A DNA stretch of 64,000 nt from Pseudomonadota bacterium (GCA_018896025.1 JAHIND010000007.1:29050-93049); one strand, 5' to 3'; positions 25,427-34,966 are shown, numbered from the stretch's first letter. A program made the numbers and translations. Notes: a model not told the origin generated them from the sequence alone.

Positions 25427-28400
25427 CTACTCCTTGATAGCCTTCCATCCGGCCAGAGCATCCAGGCGCGGGGCCAGCACCCCCCAGCGCCAGGCGAACT
25501 CGGCTCCCAGGTCAGGCTCTATGGTCAGCCATAACGGGCGGTTGCCAGGTGCGTTCAGCTCCAGCTCCAAAAACACCGGCCCCTGCTTCACCTCGAAACT
25601 AAGATCCACCACGCCCTGGCCCGCCTTCAGGGAAACCTCGGCCAGGGTGGCGGCGTGGTCCCATCCCTTGGAGCGCAGCTTCAGACTCCCCGGTCCCTCC
25701 AGGGGCACGGCCAGCTCCAGGTGCAGGCTCAGCAGTCCGGGCAGGAAGGGCTGGGACAGGCGCATGGTGGCGCCCTCCGGGCTGGGCTCCACCATGGCCG
25801 GGGGCCAGTCGTCCTGGCCAAAGGACTCGCCCGGCGGGGGCGGCCACACCAGGCGCTCCCAATTGAGAAGGGGATGCGGCAGGCTGCTTAGTTTGGCCAG
25901 GGTCCCCGCCAGGGCCGGTCCGTCGCCCGCCTGGGCCAGCTGGCGGTAAGTGGCCAGGAATCCGGGATGATCCTTGCGCAGCTTGGCCAGGGCCCGCTCG
26001 GCCCCCTGGCGGTCGCCCGCCTCCAAAAGGGTGGCCACGGCGATGAGCCTGGCCTCGGCCGGGGCGTCCGGCCCCAGGCGGGAGGCCAGTTCGGCCATGG
26101 CCTTCCATTTCCCTTGGCGCAGCAACAGGGGCAGGGCGGTCTCGGGCCGGGGGTAGAGCCCCACCCACAGGAAGGCCCCCTCGGGATGAGGGCGGCCCTC
26201 CAGCTTGTAGGTCTGGGGCCTGAGCGGCATGAGCCGCCGCCAGGGGCACACCGATCCGCTCACCGTGCGGCCCCAGTCCAGGTCCAGGGGCAGGCCCAGC
26301 TCCGGGGCCCAGAACAAGCGGGCCCGGCCCCGGCCCAGGGCGGCGAAGGTCAGGGGGCCAGGTGGTTGGGGGCTGATAAGCCATTGATCCTGCTTGAAAC
26401 CCAGGCTGCGGGCAAAGCGCCGCCCCACCAGGAGGTCCCGGGGCCGGGAGCGGGCCCAGGGGGTGGTGAGATAGGCGGGCAGGGGCAGATCGACGCGCAC
26501 GTGGGGCAGGATCACCTGGCTCTTGTAGTCGGGCATATCCGGCAGGTACAGGCCTATGTCCGGGTTTTCCCAGTAATAGTTGCGGCTGGCGAACACCTGG
26601 GCCGGGCGCAGCCAGGCCTGGGGCAGGGGGAGCTGCCACCAGAAGCGCTCCAGGGCCAGGACTCCCTGACCGGCCAGGGCGGGGCGGCCCTGTTTGGCCA
26701 GGTCGTCGCGCATCTCCCATTTGTGGGAGCGCGAATAGACCTCCGGCGGCAGCCAGCGGCCCTTGCTCACCGGGTATTCCCCGGCCATGAGTTGCTCCGG
26801 GGCCAGCACCTTGGACACCCAGAGCCCGGCCATTTGCCCGGTGGCGGGCATGCGCGCCAGCCAGGCGTCCCCCATGGCCACAAGCCCCTGCCAAAACAGG
26901 AACAAGCAGACCAGACCCAGGACCGCCCCCCGGTATCGGCGGGACTTGAAGGCCTTCAGGGCCGCCGCCAGCAGGGCGGCCAGGGGCAGGCTCAGGAAGG
27001 GGGTGAGGTTCACCATGTCCCACTCGCGCAGGGAGCGCAGGCGGATCACGATAAGGGCGATGGCCAGCAAGGCGGCCAAAAGAGTGAGCAAATCGGCTTT
27101 TTTGTGGCGCAGGGCCACCAAGACCAGGCCCGCCCCGGCCAGGAGCATCCAGGCCAGGCCGAAGCGCCGCACCAGGGCCTCCCAGGCGTAGGCCAGGGCC
27201 TGCATGGGGTCGTTGCTCTGCACGGTGGGGCTCTGTATGAGCACGATATTTATGAGGTCCTGGGCCCAGCGGGCCGGGTCCACCCAGAACAGGGGCGAGA
27301 ACAAAAGGCAACCCACCACCAGGCCCGCCGCCAGGGTGATCAGCGGGGTCCAGCCGCCCCAGGGCCGCCGCAGCCCCCAGGCGGCCAGGGCCAGGATGAT
27401 GACGTAGCCGCCGTAGACCTTGGCCGCCACCGCCGCCCCGGCGGCCAGCCCGGCGATGAGGTAGTCCCACCAGCGGCCCTGTTGCAGCATGCGCACCGCG
27501 AAGAAGAAAGACAGCCACACCGCCAAGGCTTGGGGCACGTCGCCCATGAGCTGGCGGGAGTAGGTGAGCTGCAAGGGGTCCAGGGCCAACAGCAGCCCGG
27601 CCAGGAGCCCGGCGGTCAGGCCCCACAAGCGGCGGGCCGCCAAAAAGCCCAGCAGGGGCAAAAGGGCTCCCAGCGAGGCCTGGAGGCAGCGGGCGAAGAG
27701 CACATAGGCGTTCCAGCCCTCGTGGCCCACGGCCCAGACGTGCCAGGGCGAACCGGGGGCGAACAGCCAGGCGCTGAGGCGGCCCAGGGCGGCGTAAAGG
27801 TACACATGGCCCAGGGGATAGCTCATGGGCGGGGCCAGGTCGCCGCGCAAAAAGGCGGATAGCTGGACAAGCTGCTTGGGGGTGTCCACGTGGGAGATGA
27901 ACTCGGGCCAGCCGTGGGCCACCCCGGCCAGCCTTAGCCCCAGGCCCAGGGCCAGGATGCCCGCCAGGGCCAACCAGGCCCAGGGCATGGCCGGGCGGGT
28001 CGGCTCCGGCTCCAGGGCCAGACGCCGGGCCAAGGCCAGGAAATACACGGCCCCCAGGGCGGCGGTGGGCATTAGCCACATGGGCGGCCCCGGCCCCAGA
28101 GCCCCCCACACCAGCAGCCAGGCCGGGGTAAGGACGGCCAGGGCCCAACCCGCCGCCCACAGCGCCAAGGGGCGGGCCAACATCAGGGCCAGGAGCACCG
28201 CGGGCAGCAGCCACAGCAGGGGGTGGCGAGACAAGGTCTCCCAGGCCAGCCAGGCCAGGGGGGCCAGCCCCAAAAGGGACCAGGCATAACGGGGCGGGGC
28301 GCCGTCCTCGCGCCGGGCGCAGAGCCAAGCCAGGCCCCAGGCCAAAAGGCCCCCGATCATGGCTCCGGCAAGCAATCCCCCCGGCAGGCGCAGCCAGGCC

Positions 28401-28528
28401 CCCTGCCAACCGTCCCAACTCAGGTAGTAAAGTTGGCTCTTGAGGCCCATGAGCCCTCCGGCCAGCCAAGCGGGGGCCAAGGCGGCCATAGGGGGCCGGG
28501 GGAGGGATTTGGGCCAACAAAGCGTCAT
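25427..28528 (-). CDS. large GT-C fold membrane glycosyltransferase (GT39-like)
   Basis: 1033 residues from the ATG at 28528. The first 560 or so residues hold many membrane segments rich in Leu, Ala and Trp. A loop after one early segment, WPEFISHVDTPKQLVQ, has the acidic pattern expected for the GT-C metal/lipid-phosphate site, and ALDPLQLTYSRQLMGDVPQAL is typical of dolichyl-phosphate-mannose transferase-like proteins. The long C-terminal half (about 600-1033) is outside the membrane and includes helical repeat-like sequence (EARLIAVATLLEAGDRQGAERAL). It probably transfers a sugar from a polyprenyl carrier to a protein or glycan. The start at 28588 overlaps a terminator and is not used. 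Confidence 0.82.
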   Translation of the reverse strand: MTLCWPKSLPRPPMAALAPAWLAGGLMGLKSQLYYLSWDGWQGAWLRLPGGLLAGAMIGGLLAWGLAWLCARREDGAPPRYAWSLLGLAPLAWLAWETLSRHPLLWLLPAVLLALMLARPLALWAAGWALAVLTPAWLLVWGALGPGPPMWLMPTAALGAVYFLALARRLALEPEPTRPAMPWAWLALAGILALGLGLRLAGVAHGWPEFISHVDTPKQLVQLSAFLRGDLAPPMSYPLGHVYLYAALGRLSAWLFAPGSPWHVWAVGHEGWNAYVLFARCLQASLGALLPLLGFLAARRLWGLTAGLLAGLLLALDPLQLTYSRQLMGDVPQALAVWLSFFFAVRMLQQGRWWDYLIAGLAAGAAVAAKVYGGYVIILALAAWGLRRPWGGWTPLITLAAGLVVGCLLFSPLFWVDPARWAQDLINIVLIQSPTVQSNDPMQALAYAWEALVRRFGLAWMLLAGAGLVLVALRHKKADLLTLLAALLAIALIVIRLRSLREWDMVNLTPFLSLPLAALLAAALKAFKSRRYRGAVLGLVCLFLFWQGLVAMGDAWLARMPATGQMAGLWVSKVLAPEQLMAGEYPVSKGRWLPPEVYSRSHKWEMRDDLAKQGRPALAGQGVLALERFWWQLPLPQAWLRPAQVFASRNYYWENPDIGLYLPDMPDYKSQVILPHVRVDLPLPAYLTTPWARSRPRDLLVGRRFARSLGFKQDQWLISPQPPGPLTFAALGRGRARLFWAPELGLPLDLDWGRTVSGSVCPWRRLMPLRPQTYKLEGRPHPEGAFLWVGLYPRPETALPLLLRQGKWKAMAELASRLGPDAPAEARLIAVATLLEAGDRQGAERALAKLRKDHPGFLATYRQLAQAGDGPALAGTLAKLSSLPHPLLNWERLVWPPPPGESFGQDDWPPAMVEPSPEGATMRLSQPFLPGLLSLHLELAVPLEGPGSLKLRSKGWDHAATLAEVSLKAGQGVVDLSFEVKQGPVFLELELNAPGNRPLWLTIEPDLGAEFAWRWGVLAPRLDALAGWKAIKE

Positions 28529-28584
28529 GGCCTTTTTGTAGCACAACCCGGCCCGGCTTGTCCCAAACTGAGCCAGGGCAAAAA

Positions 28585-28615
28585 ACAAGGGCCTCTCACC
28601 AGGAGAGACCCTTGT
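28585..28615 (-). terminator. terminator after the HEAT-repeat gene
   Basis: Minus strand: ACAAGGGTCTCTC ... GAGAGGCCCTTGT stem, then TTTTTG. It ends the HEAT gene before the glycosyltransferase. Confidence 0.8.
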
Positions 28616-28670
28616 CTTTATGGGGCGTTTTTTGCCGGTTCGGGGGAGAACCGGCCAACTTCAGCGGCCC

Positions 28671-29210
28671 CTAGCGGGAGCTAAGCATCGTGCCGATCAC
28701 GTTGTGCACCCGGCCATCAGCCCGGGGGTAGGAGGCAAGTAGAATCCGGCAGGCGCGGTCGCAGGAGGTGCGGCCAATGGCCGAGGCGGCGGCGCAACGC
28801 ACCATCACACGCTCGTTGGGGTTGTTGAGCATGTAGGCCAGAGGGTAGACCGACCGGGGGTCGTTGATCTTACCCAAGGCGTGCGCGGCGATGCGCCTGA
28901 TGTTGGGGTCCTGGTCATCGAGCATGGCGATGAGCGGTACGACGGCGCGGCGTTCGCGGATGTCGCCCAAGGTGTAGACCGCTACATAGCGCACCTGGTC
29001 ACAGGGCGCCTTGAGCAGTACCAGCAAGGTGTCGCGGTCCACCTTGGCGACGGGATTGATAAGACCCTTGGCGGCCGCGTCATTGCAGACCACCATGACC
29101 TTGTTTTGCAGATATTGGGGCACTGATTGCCCATTGTCCGCCCCAGCCAGGGCGGGTATTAGGCATAACAGGGCCGCCAGCAATCCGCTTCTTATTATGA
29201 AGCTTCTCAT
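28671..29210 (-). CDS. secreted HEAT-repeat protein
   Basis: 179 residues from the ATG at 29210, chosen because AAAAGG lies nine bases upstream. The signal peptide is MRSFIIRSGLLAALLCLIPA then LAGA. The mature part has about three short HEAT/PBS-lyase repeats: VRYVAVYTLGDIRERRAVVPLIAML, IRRIAAHALGKINDPRSV, VRCAAASAIGRT. These are protein-binding scaffolds, not enzymes. It is probably periplasmic; its partner is unknown. A terminator at 28585-28615 isolates it from the glycosyltransferase. Confidence 0.8.
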   Translation of the reverse strand: MRSFIIRSGLLAALLCLIPALAGADNGQSVPQYLQNKVMVVCNDAAAKGLINPVAKVDRDTLLVLLKAPCDQVRYVAVYTLGDIRERRAVVPLIAMLDDQDPNIRRIAAHALGKINDPRSVYPLAYMLNNPNERVMVRCAAASAIGRTSCDRACRILLASYPRADGRVHNVIGTMLSSR

Positions 29211-29487
29211 GTCGTCCATCCTTTTCAGAGGATATGCTTTGCGTTTGTTCTGGCTCTCCCGCCTTTTTTTACAGGGCGGGAGGACAGGCCCTTTGTATTG
29301 ACAAATAACTCTCTTAAGGCTGAGCGTAAATGAGGGATGGACCTTATAGGGACCCCGTGCGGGGCCCAAAGCCAGGGGGTATAATCCCCTATCGCGTTAT
29401 ATTTGTAGTTTTATCATGATGTTGACGGTGTTGGCGGTCATGGGGCCAGGATGGTAGATTGAAAAGAAAAGGGTTGGATCGGCGAAA

Positions 29488-29799
29488 ATGACGTGTCTCG
29501 GCCCCTTGAAAAAGTGGTGTTTTGTCCTTGCGGTCCTCGCCTGGGCGGCGCTTTTTTGCGCCGCGGGCCCGGCCTGGGCCCAAAGTGGGGACGATAATAG
29601 CAGCCCCGAGGCCATTGAAAAGCGCATCCAGGAGCTAAGGGTCTACTACAAGGACGACCACCCGGAGATACAGCGCTATTTGCGCGCCCTGGAAAAGGCC
29701 CAGGAGAACGAGGCCCGGCGCCAGACCGAAAAGATGATGAAACAGCGGCAGGAGCAGCAGGAGAGCGCCCCGGCCCCCACGTCCGGCTCCTCGGACTAG
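29488..29799 (+). CDS. small secreted coiled-coil protein
   Basis: 103 residues with a signal peptide (KKWCFVLAVLAWAALFCAAG then PAWAQ). The mature part is charged and helical. IQELRVYYKDDHPEIQRYLRALEKAQ resembles the short motif before the coiled coil in polysaccharide-chain-length (Wzz-like) proteins, but the membrane domains of that family are missing. The tail is Pro/Ser-rich. Function is unknown. Confidence 0.65.
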   Translation: MTCLGPLKKWCFVLAVLAWAALFCAAGPAWAQSGDDNSSPEAIEKRIQELRVYYKDDHPEIQRYLRALEKAQENEARRQTEKMMKQRQEQQESAPAPTSGSSD

Positions 29800-29883
29800 G
29801 GCGGCCAAGGGGGCCAAGCCCCGGCCACCAGAGCCAAAAATCCCGCCCCGTACCCTGGATCGGGTGCCGGGGACAGTCAGGGC

Positions 29884-29912
29884 TTGCAAGCAACGGCCTT
29901 TGGGGTTATAAA
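29884..29912 (+). promoter_or_regulatory. promoter of the DAHP synthase leader
   Basis: TTGCAA (29884-29889), a 17-base spacer and TATAAA (29907-29912), a good sigma-70 match. It is placed to start transcription about 30 bases before the leader-peptide ATG. Confidence 0.7.
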
Positions 29913-29949
29913 GGGTTTGTATACAAGGCCACAACGTAGCGGATGAACC

Positions 29950-30087
29950 ATGAACCACCAGCGGGGACAATTTAAGAGCCAGGACGCCAAATTTGGCGTG
30001 CGCCCCCGCAGCGCCGCGTTTTTCTATCTTTATTATTACGCCCCCGCCACCGAGACGGTGAGCTTGCCAGGAGTGCGTAAGGCCTAG
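29950..30087 (+). CDS. Phe/Tyr-rich leader peptide of a DAHP synthase attenuator
   Basis: A 45-codon frame from ATG 29950 to TAG 30087. It contains AAFFYLYYYAP: two Phe, Tyr, Leu and three Tyr codons in a row (30019-30039). The weak ribosome site GCGGA is seven bases upstream. The aromatic run ends just before RNA segment 1 of a 1:2 / 2:3 / 3:4 attenuator (30048-30143), and the next gene is the first enzyme of aromatic amino-acid synthesis. By the known logic of trp/phe attenuation, scarcity of charged tRNA-Phe or tRNA-Tyr stalls the ribosome here and lets transcription proceed. Confidence 0.85.
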   Translation: MNHQRGQFKSQDAKFGVRPRSAAFFYLYYYAPATETVSLPGVRKA

Positions 30088-30143
30088 CATCTAAACTCCC
30101 TCAAAGCACCAAAGCCCACCGTCTTCGGACGGTGGGCTTTTTT
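30048..30143 (+). promoter_or_regulatory. transcription attenuator upstream of DAHP synthase
   Basis: Segment 1 CACCG (30048-30052) pairs with CGGTG in segment 2. Segment 2 GACGGTGAGC (30054-30063) pairs 9 of 10 with segment 3 GCCCACCGTC (30114-30123) as antiterminator. Segment 3 pairs perfectly with segment 4 GACGGTGGGC (30128-30137), followed by six T: the terminator. Segments 2 and 4 differ by a single base. Confidence 0.85.
30111..30143 (+). terminator. attenuator terminator
   Basis: AAAGCCCACCGTC, loop TTCG, GACGGTGGGC and T6; ends 51 bases before the DAHP synthase start. Confidence 0.92.
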
Positions 30144-30194
30144 AGTTGGCTGAACACAGCCGGGCCCAGGTGGCCAAAAACAAGGAAATGGAAA

Positions 30195-31265
30195 ATGATC
30201 ATTCAACTGAAGGCGAGCGCGGGTAAAAGCGGCTTGGAAAAGATCGTGTCCCATCTGGCCAAGGACGGGGTGCCCCGTGGGCGGCTGGACATCTTCTCCG
30301 GGGACACCTACAACCTGGTGGGCATCAAGGGCGACGCCAGCAAGTTGGACCTGGACAAGTATCAGGCAATGGACTACGTGCTCACGGTGCACCGCATCTC
30401 CGACCCCTTCAAGGAGCTGTCGCGCCAGTTCCATCCCGACAGCACCTTGGTTGAGCTTAGAAACGGGCATTGCGTGGGCCGGGACCTGAGCATCATCGCC
30501 GGGCCCTGCGCCATCGAGAGCCGGGAGCAGCTGTTCAAGACCGCCGAGCTGGTGGCCGAGGCCGGAGCCAACATTCTGCGCGGTGGCGCCTTCAAGCCCC
30601 GCACCATCCACCGCAGCTTCCAGGGCCTGGGCGAGGAGGGCCTGAAGCTCTTGGCCGAGGTGCGCGAGGCGGTCGGCCTGCCCGTGGTCTCGGAGATCAT
30701 GGACGCCCGCGACATCCCCCTGTTCGTGGACTACGACATCGACATCTGGCAGGTGGGGGCGCGCAACTGCCTGAACTACACCTTCCTCGACGCCCTGAGC
30801 CAGGTGCCCAACCCCAAGCCGGTGCTGCTCAAGCGCGGCGACCATGTGTCGGTCAGCGAACTGCTGGGCGCGGCGCTTAGGCTCTACGAGGGCAACCAGC
30901 AGGTGATCCTCTGCGAGCGGGGCGACAAGACCGCGGACAAGGTGCACCGCAACGTGCTCAACCTGAACAACGTCTCCTACCTCAAGCACCACTACCACCT
31001 GCCGGTGATCGTGGACCCCAGCCACGGAACCGGGGTGCGGGAGTTGGTGGTGGATCTGGGCATGGCCGGGCTGGCCGCCGGGGCGGACGGCCTGATGGTG
31101 GAAGTTCACTACCAGCCGGAAAACGCCCTGTGCGACGGGGCCCAGAGCCTCAACCATGAGTTCGGCTCCATGGTGCCTTTGGCATCGAGCATCTTTAAAA
31201 TGCGTAGCGGGCTGGGCGCGGAGCAAGCGGCCGAGTGCAGCATGCTGGGGGCCGCGGCGATCTAA
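30195..31265 (+). CDS. aroF: 3-deoxy-7-phosphoheptulonate (DAHP) synthase, type I with N-terminal FeeA/ACT-like domain
   Basis: 356 residues. It condenses phosphoenolpyruvate with erythrose 4-phosphate, the entry step of the shikimate pathway. The C-terminal barrel has [56 protein letters not shown] and [10 protein letters not shown], covering PEP-, metal- and substrate-binding residues. The first 70 residues ([20 protein letters not shown]) match the small regulatory ferredoxin-like domain of the Thermotoga-type enzyme. AAGGA precedes the ATG at 30195. Expression appears controlled by the attenuator just upstream; whether the enzyme is also feedback-inhibited cannot be seen. Confidence 0.96.
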   Translation: MIIQLKASAGKSGLEKIVSHLAKDGVPRGRLDIFSGDTYNLVGIKGDASKLDLDKYQAMDYVLTVHRISDPFKELSRQFHPDSTLVELRNGHCVGRDLSIIAGPCAIESREQLFKTAELVAEAGANILRGGAFKPRTIHRSFQGLGEEGLKLLAEVREAVGLPVVSEIMDARDIPLFVDYDIDIWQVGARNCLNYTFLDALSQVPNPKPVLLKRGDHVSVSELLGAALRLYEGNQQVILCERGDKTADKVHRNVLNLNNVSYLKHHYHLPVIVDPSHGTGVRELVVDLGMAGLAAGADGLMVEVHYQPENALCDGAQSLNHEFGSMVPLASSIFKMRSGLGAEQAAECSMLGAAAI

Positions 31266-31501
31266 AGGCAAAAAGCAAAAAAAGAGGCTCTGCCGGGAAA
31301 CAGCCAAGCTCCATGTTGAGTTGGGCTTGGGTAGGTTTGCCGGTCTGAGGGTTAAGCGAAAATGCCCCTTCTGTTCGCCGCTTGCCTTATCTGTGACAAC
31401 TATGGCCCACTGTAAATAGAGAAATAGATTCGCCCGCCTTTAGCGCCATATTCGCTCACAACTTTATTCACCCGATAGGGTCGAGGCTGGCTTAAAAAAT
31501 C

Positions 31502-34500
31502 ATGCCGCTGTCCCAACTCAACGAACATCCCAAGAGCAAAATCCTATTAGGCCGATTTGTGGTCATCTACCTGATTTTAATTGTCCTGGGTGGGGGGCTC
31601 CTATTTTTTTACAACAGAATAGTAGTCACCAATCAACTTCAACTGCTGGATCAGGCCTCACGTCGTCATGTGGAGGTGTACGTCAACACCATTATCCAGG
31701 TGCTATTGGATATTACCTCCGACCTTCGCATCCTCAAGGCCGACACGCGAATCCCAACCTACCTCTCCAACGGTGAAGAGAGCGTCCGGGCCGCTTTGGG
31801 CGAGGGGATCATGGCCCTGGTCGAGGCCAAAAAACAATACGACCAAGTAAGCGTTATCGGTTTAGACGGCAGGGAACTGCTGCGAATCAACAATGAAGAC
31901 GGCACGCCACGAATTGTGCCCCCTGGGGAATTGCAGAATAAATTCCGACGTTACTATTTCACTGAGGCCCTTTTTCTGGCGAAAGGCCAAATCTATATAT
32001 CTCCCCTGGACCTGAATCTGGAGCAGGGGCGCATCAAACGGCCCCTCAAGCCCATGTTGCGCTTAGTCACCCACTTGTTCGACCTCCAAGGCAACCAGAA
32101 GGCTTTGCTGGTGACCAACTACTTGGGCAACGTCCTTTTCACCCGTTTAGCCAACGCCGAAAAAGATGCTACGGGGCAGTTCATGCTGCTAAATCGGCAA
32201 GGGTATTGGCTAAAAGGACCTTGGCCCGAGGACGAATGGGGCTTCCTACTCCCCCAGGGCCGGGACAAAACCTTTGCCCGGCGCTTCCCCTCGGCGTGGG
32301 CCGTAATTTCATCCCAAGATAACGGGCAGGTCAAGCTGGCAAGCGGCGTGTTCACCTTTGCCACGATGGAGCCGGACAAGATCGCCGGTGACCGCGACAT
32401 GATTGGTCCCTGGCAGTGGAAGATAGTTTATTGGTTGAAGCCCGAGGTAATAGCTGGGCTAACGTGGCCTCTGCAAAGAAGGCACTGGTTTATTTTTTTG
32501 TTTTTTGGGCTATGTTGCATTCCCCTGGCCTGGCTGGCGGCGCAAACCCTGGCCCGGCGGCAGGCGGCCGAAGAGGATGTGCAAGTTATGGCCCAGTTCC
32601 CGACCGATAACCCAAACCCCGTAATGCGGATCGCTGGCGACGGCCGTCTGCTATATGCCAACTCGGCCAGCCGGGACCTGCTGAATTTTTGGGATGTGAA
32701 GGAGGGAGACACGCTACCGGACGAGGTTTTGGCCATTCTGCGCGAGAGCGCGGCGAGCGGTGCACTAAAAGGGGTGGAGAGGAAAATCGGTGACCGCTCC
32801 TTTTGGTTTCTGGCCTCTTTATTGCCGGATAAGCAGGCGATGTACCTTTACGCCATCGACGTCACCAATGAAATCTTTGCTATTGAAAAGCTACGCCAGA
32901 GCGAGGCCACCCTGAACAAAGCCCAGGCGCTCGTCCACATAGGCAATTGGGAGGTGATCTTTGCCAGTGGAAAGGTCACCTGGTCGGCAGAGAACTATCG
33001 CATCTTCAGACGAACGCCTCAGGACTTGGTGGATACTTTGGAGGCCTTTCTGGAGATGGTGCACCCTGATGATCGGCTTTTGGTGAAGGAGTCTCTGGAC
33101 AAGGCCATCCACCACCAGGCGACCCTGGATATTGAGCACCGCATCATCCGCCCGGATGGCAGCCAGCGCATAGTGAACGTGCTGGGCGATGTGACCTATG
33201 ACCAGGAGGGAAGGCCCCTGAGCATGCTGGGCACGGTACAGGACATCACCGAGCGCAGGGAGGCCCAGGATCAGCTTGAGATGGCCAGCAAGGTTTTTGA
33301 CAGCGCCTCGGAAGGCATAATCGTAACCAACGCCCAGGGTGACATTCAATACGTGAACCACGCCTTTACCGCGATCACCGGCTACAGCCAAGAGGAGATC
33401 TTGGGCAAAAACCCCCGCATGCTCAATTCCGGCCGCCACCATGCCGATTTTTACAAACAAATGTGGGCGTCCATCGCCGAGAAAGGTCAGTGGCAGGGTG
33501 AATTATGGAACCGCCGCAAGAGCGGCGAGGCCTTTTCCGAGAGGCTATCCATCGTGGCCATCAAGGACGCCCTCGGCCGAAACGACCGCTTCGTGGGCGT
33601 GTTTCATGACATTAGCGACATAAAAAAGGCCGAGGATGAGCTGACTTACAAAACCAACTATGACGCCCTGACCGATCTGCCCAACAAGGTCCTGTTCGCT
33701 ACGCTCCTGAGCGAAGCCATCGCCCGGGCCCAGCGCATAAATCTTGGTTTGGTGGTCTTGTCCATAGACTTGGATAAGTTCAACCAGATCAACAGCAGCC
33801 AAGGTTATGCCAACGGTGACCTGCTGTTACAGGCCATGGCCGACCGCCTGAGGAGATTGCTGTATGGAGAGGGGACCATAGCCAGGCCGGGCCAAGACCA
33901 ATTCCTTGTTTTTGTGGAGGAGGCCGCCAATGTGGTGCAAAAGGCGGCCCTTGTAGCCCAACGCGTGCAGGACTCCATGAGGGCACCCTTCCTGATAGAC
34001 GGACACGAAACCTTCCTAACCGCCTGCATCGGCGTTTCCGTATTCCCAGAGGACGGCGATGAGCCGGTGAAACTGCTCGCCAACGCGGAAATAGCCATGC
34101 GCCAAGCCAAAGCGGTAGGGCCAAACGAAATCTCGCTGTTCACCGCGTCCATGAACCAGCAGGCCAAGGAGCGGATGGAAATGACCACCGCCCTGCGGCT
34201 AGCTTTGGAAAGAGACGAGTTCCTGGTGTATTACCAGCCCAAGGTGGATTTGGACACGGGCCGTATGCGCGGCATGGAAGCTTTGGTGCGCTGGCAGAGC
34301 CCCGAGGGGAATTTGGTTGCACCGGATGAATTCATCCCCCTGGCCGAGGATAGCGGGCTCATCGTACCCCTCGGCAAGTGGGTGCTGGGGGAGGCCTGCA
34401 AGCAGACCAAGGCCTGGAGGGAAGCGGGCCAGCCGGACTTGCGGGTGGCGGTGAACCTGTCCGCCCGACAACTGCAAGATCCTACCTTGGTGGAAATCGT

Positions 34501-34966
34501 GATGGCGGTCCTGGCGGAGACCGGTTTGCCGGCTGACGGCCTGGAACTGGAGATCACCGAAAGCGCGGTGATGGTCAACTTCGAGTTCGCCGAATCCCTC
34601 CTGCGCCGGCTTAGAGAAATGGGAGTCAAAATCTCTCTGGATGATTTCGGCACCGGCTACTCATCTCTTTCCTATTTGAGGCAACTGCCCATAGATTCGG
34701 TGAAAATCGACAAATCCTTTGTGGATGATCTGCCCGACAATCCCGAGGCCGTCGCGGTCGCCATTTCCATCATATCCATGACGCACAGCCTCAACTTAAA
34801 GGCCATCGCCGAAGGCGTTGAGACCAACGGCCAGCTTAATTTCCTGCGGGATAACCACTGCGACCTTATACAGGGCTACCTCTTCAGCCCGCCTTTGCCC
34901 GGCGACAAGTTTTACGACTTGTTGATGGAAGGAAGGCACTTGAATGGGACCAAAGTGCAATTGTAA
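31502..34966 (+). CDS. membrane PAS-GGDEF-EAL c-di-GMP signalling protein
   Basis: 1154 residues. A membrane segment at about 17-37 and another at about 328-350 enclose a periplasmic sensor domain. Three PAS regions follow (about 360-460, 465-585, 590-715). The GGDEF domain (about 718-880) is degenerate: the signature reads PGQDQF near 797, so cyclase activity is unlikely. The EAL domain (about 890-1145) is intact: MEALVRW near 925, ITESAVM, DDFGTGYSSLSYL near 1046, EGVE, QGYLFSPPLP. It probably degrades cyclic di-GMP in response to an external signal and a PAS-bound ligand. It is monocistronic. Confidence 0.94.
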   Translation: MPLSQLNEHPKSKILLGRFVVIYLILIVLGGGLLFFYNRIVVTNQLQLLDQASRRHVEVYVNTIIQVLLDITSDLRILKADTRIPTYLSNGEESVRAALGEGIMALVEAKKQYDQVSVIGLDGRELLRINNEDGTPRIVPPGELQNKFRRYYFTEALFLAKGQIYISPLDLNLEQGRIKRPLKPMLRLVTHLFDLQGNQKALLVTNYLGNVLFTRLANAEKDATGQFMLLNRQGYWLKGPWPEDEWGFLLPQGRDKTFARRFPSAWAVISSQDNGQVKLASGVFTFATMEPDKIAGDRDMIGPWQWKIVYWLKPEVIAGLTWPLQRRHWFIFLFFGLCCIPLAWLAAQTLARRQAAEEDVQVMAQFPTDNPNPVMRIAGDGRLLYANSASRDLLNFWDVKEGDTLPDEVLAILRESAASGALKGVERKIGDRSFWFLASLLPDKQAMYLYAIDVTNEIFAIEKLRQSEATLNKAQALVHIGNWEVIFASGKVTWSAENYRIFRRTPQDLVDTLEAFLEMVHPDDRLLVKESLDKAIHHQATLDIEHRIIRPDGSQRIVNVLGDVTYDQEGRPLSMLGTVQDITERREAQDQLEMASKVFDSASEGIIVTNAQGDIQYVNHAFTAITGYSQEEILGKNPRMLNSGRHHADFYKQMWASIAEKGQWQGELWNRRKSGEAFSERLSIVAIKDALGRNDRFVGVFHDISDIKKAEDELTYKTNYDALTDLPNKVLFATLLSEAIARAQRINLGLVVLSIDLDKFNQINSSQGYANGDLLLQAMADRLRRLLYGEGTIARPGQDQFLVFVEEAANVVQKAALVAQRVQDSMRAPFLIDGHETFLTACIGVSVFPEDGDEPVKLLANAEIAMRQAKAVGPNEISLFTASMNQQAKERMEMTTALRLALERDEFLVYYQPKVDLDTGRMRGMEALVRWQSPEGNLVAPDEFIPLAEDSGLIVPLGKWVLGEACKQTKAWREAGQPDLRVAVNLSARQLQDPTLVEIVMAVLAETGLPADGLELEITESAVMVNFEFAESLLRRLREMGVKISLDDFGTGYSSLSYLRQLPIDSVKIDKSFVDDLPDNPEAVAVAISIISMTHSLNLKAIAEGVETNGQLNFLRDNHCDLIQGYLFSPPLPGDKFYDLLMEGRHLNGTKVQL

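Noticed and set aside
25967..27862. 631-codon plus-strand frame antisense to the glycosyltransferase
   Set aside because: Gln/Gly-rich composition, no motif; typical antisense shadow.
25599..28544. 981-codon open frame on the same strand as the glycosyltransferase
   Set aside because: It is a shadow frame in very GC-rich coding DNA: the translation is Gly/Pro/Ala/Arg-rich without domains, whereas the other frame gives clear membrane segments and a GT-C motif.
28628..28660. GCCGGTTC/GAACCGGC hairpin near the HEAT gene as a second terminator
   Set aside because: The T-run is on the wrong side for both strands; the hairpin at 28585-28615 is the better terminator.
31266..31501. Search for a c-di-GMP riboswitch before the EAL protein
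   Set aside because: No matching conserved core or pairing was seen in the 236 bases.
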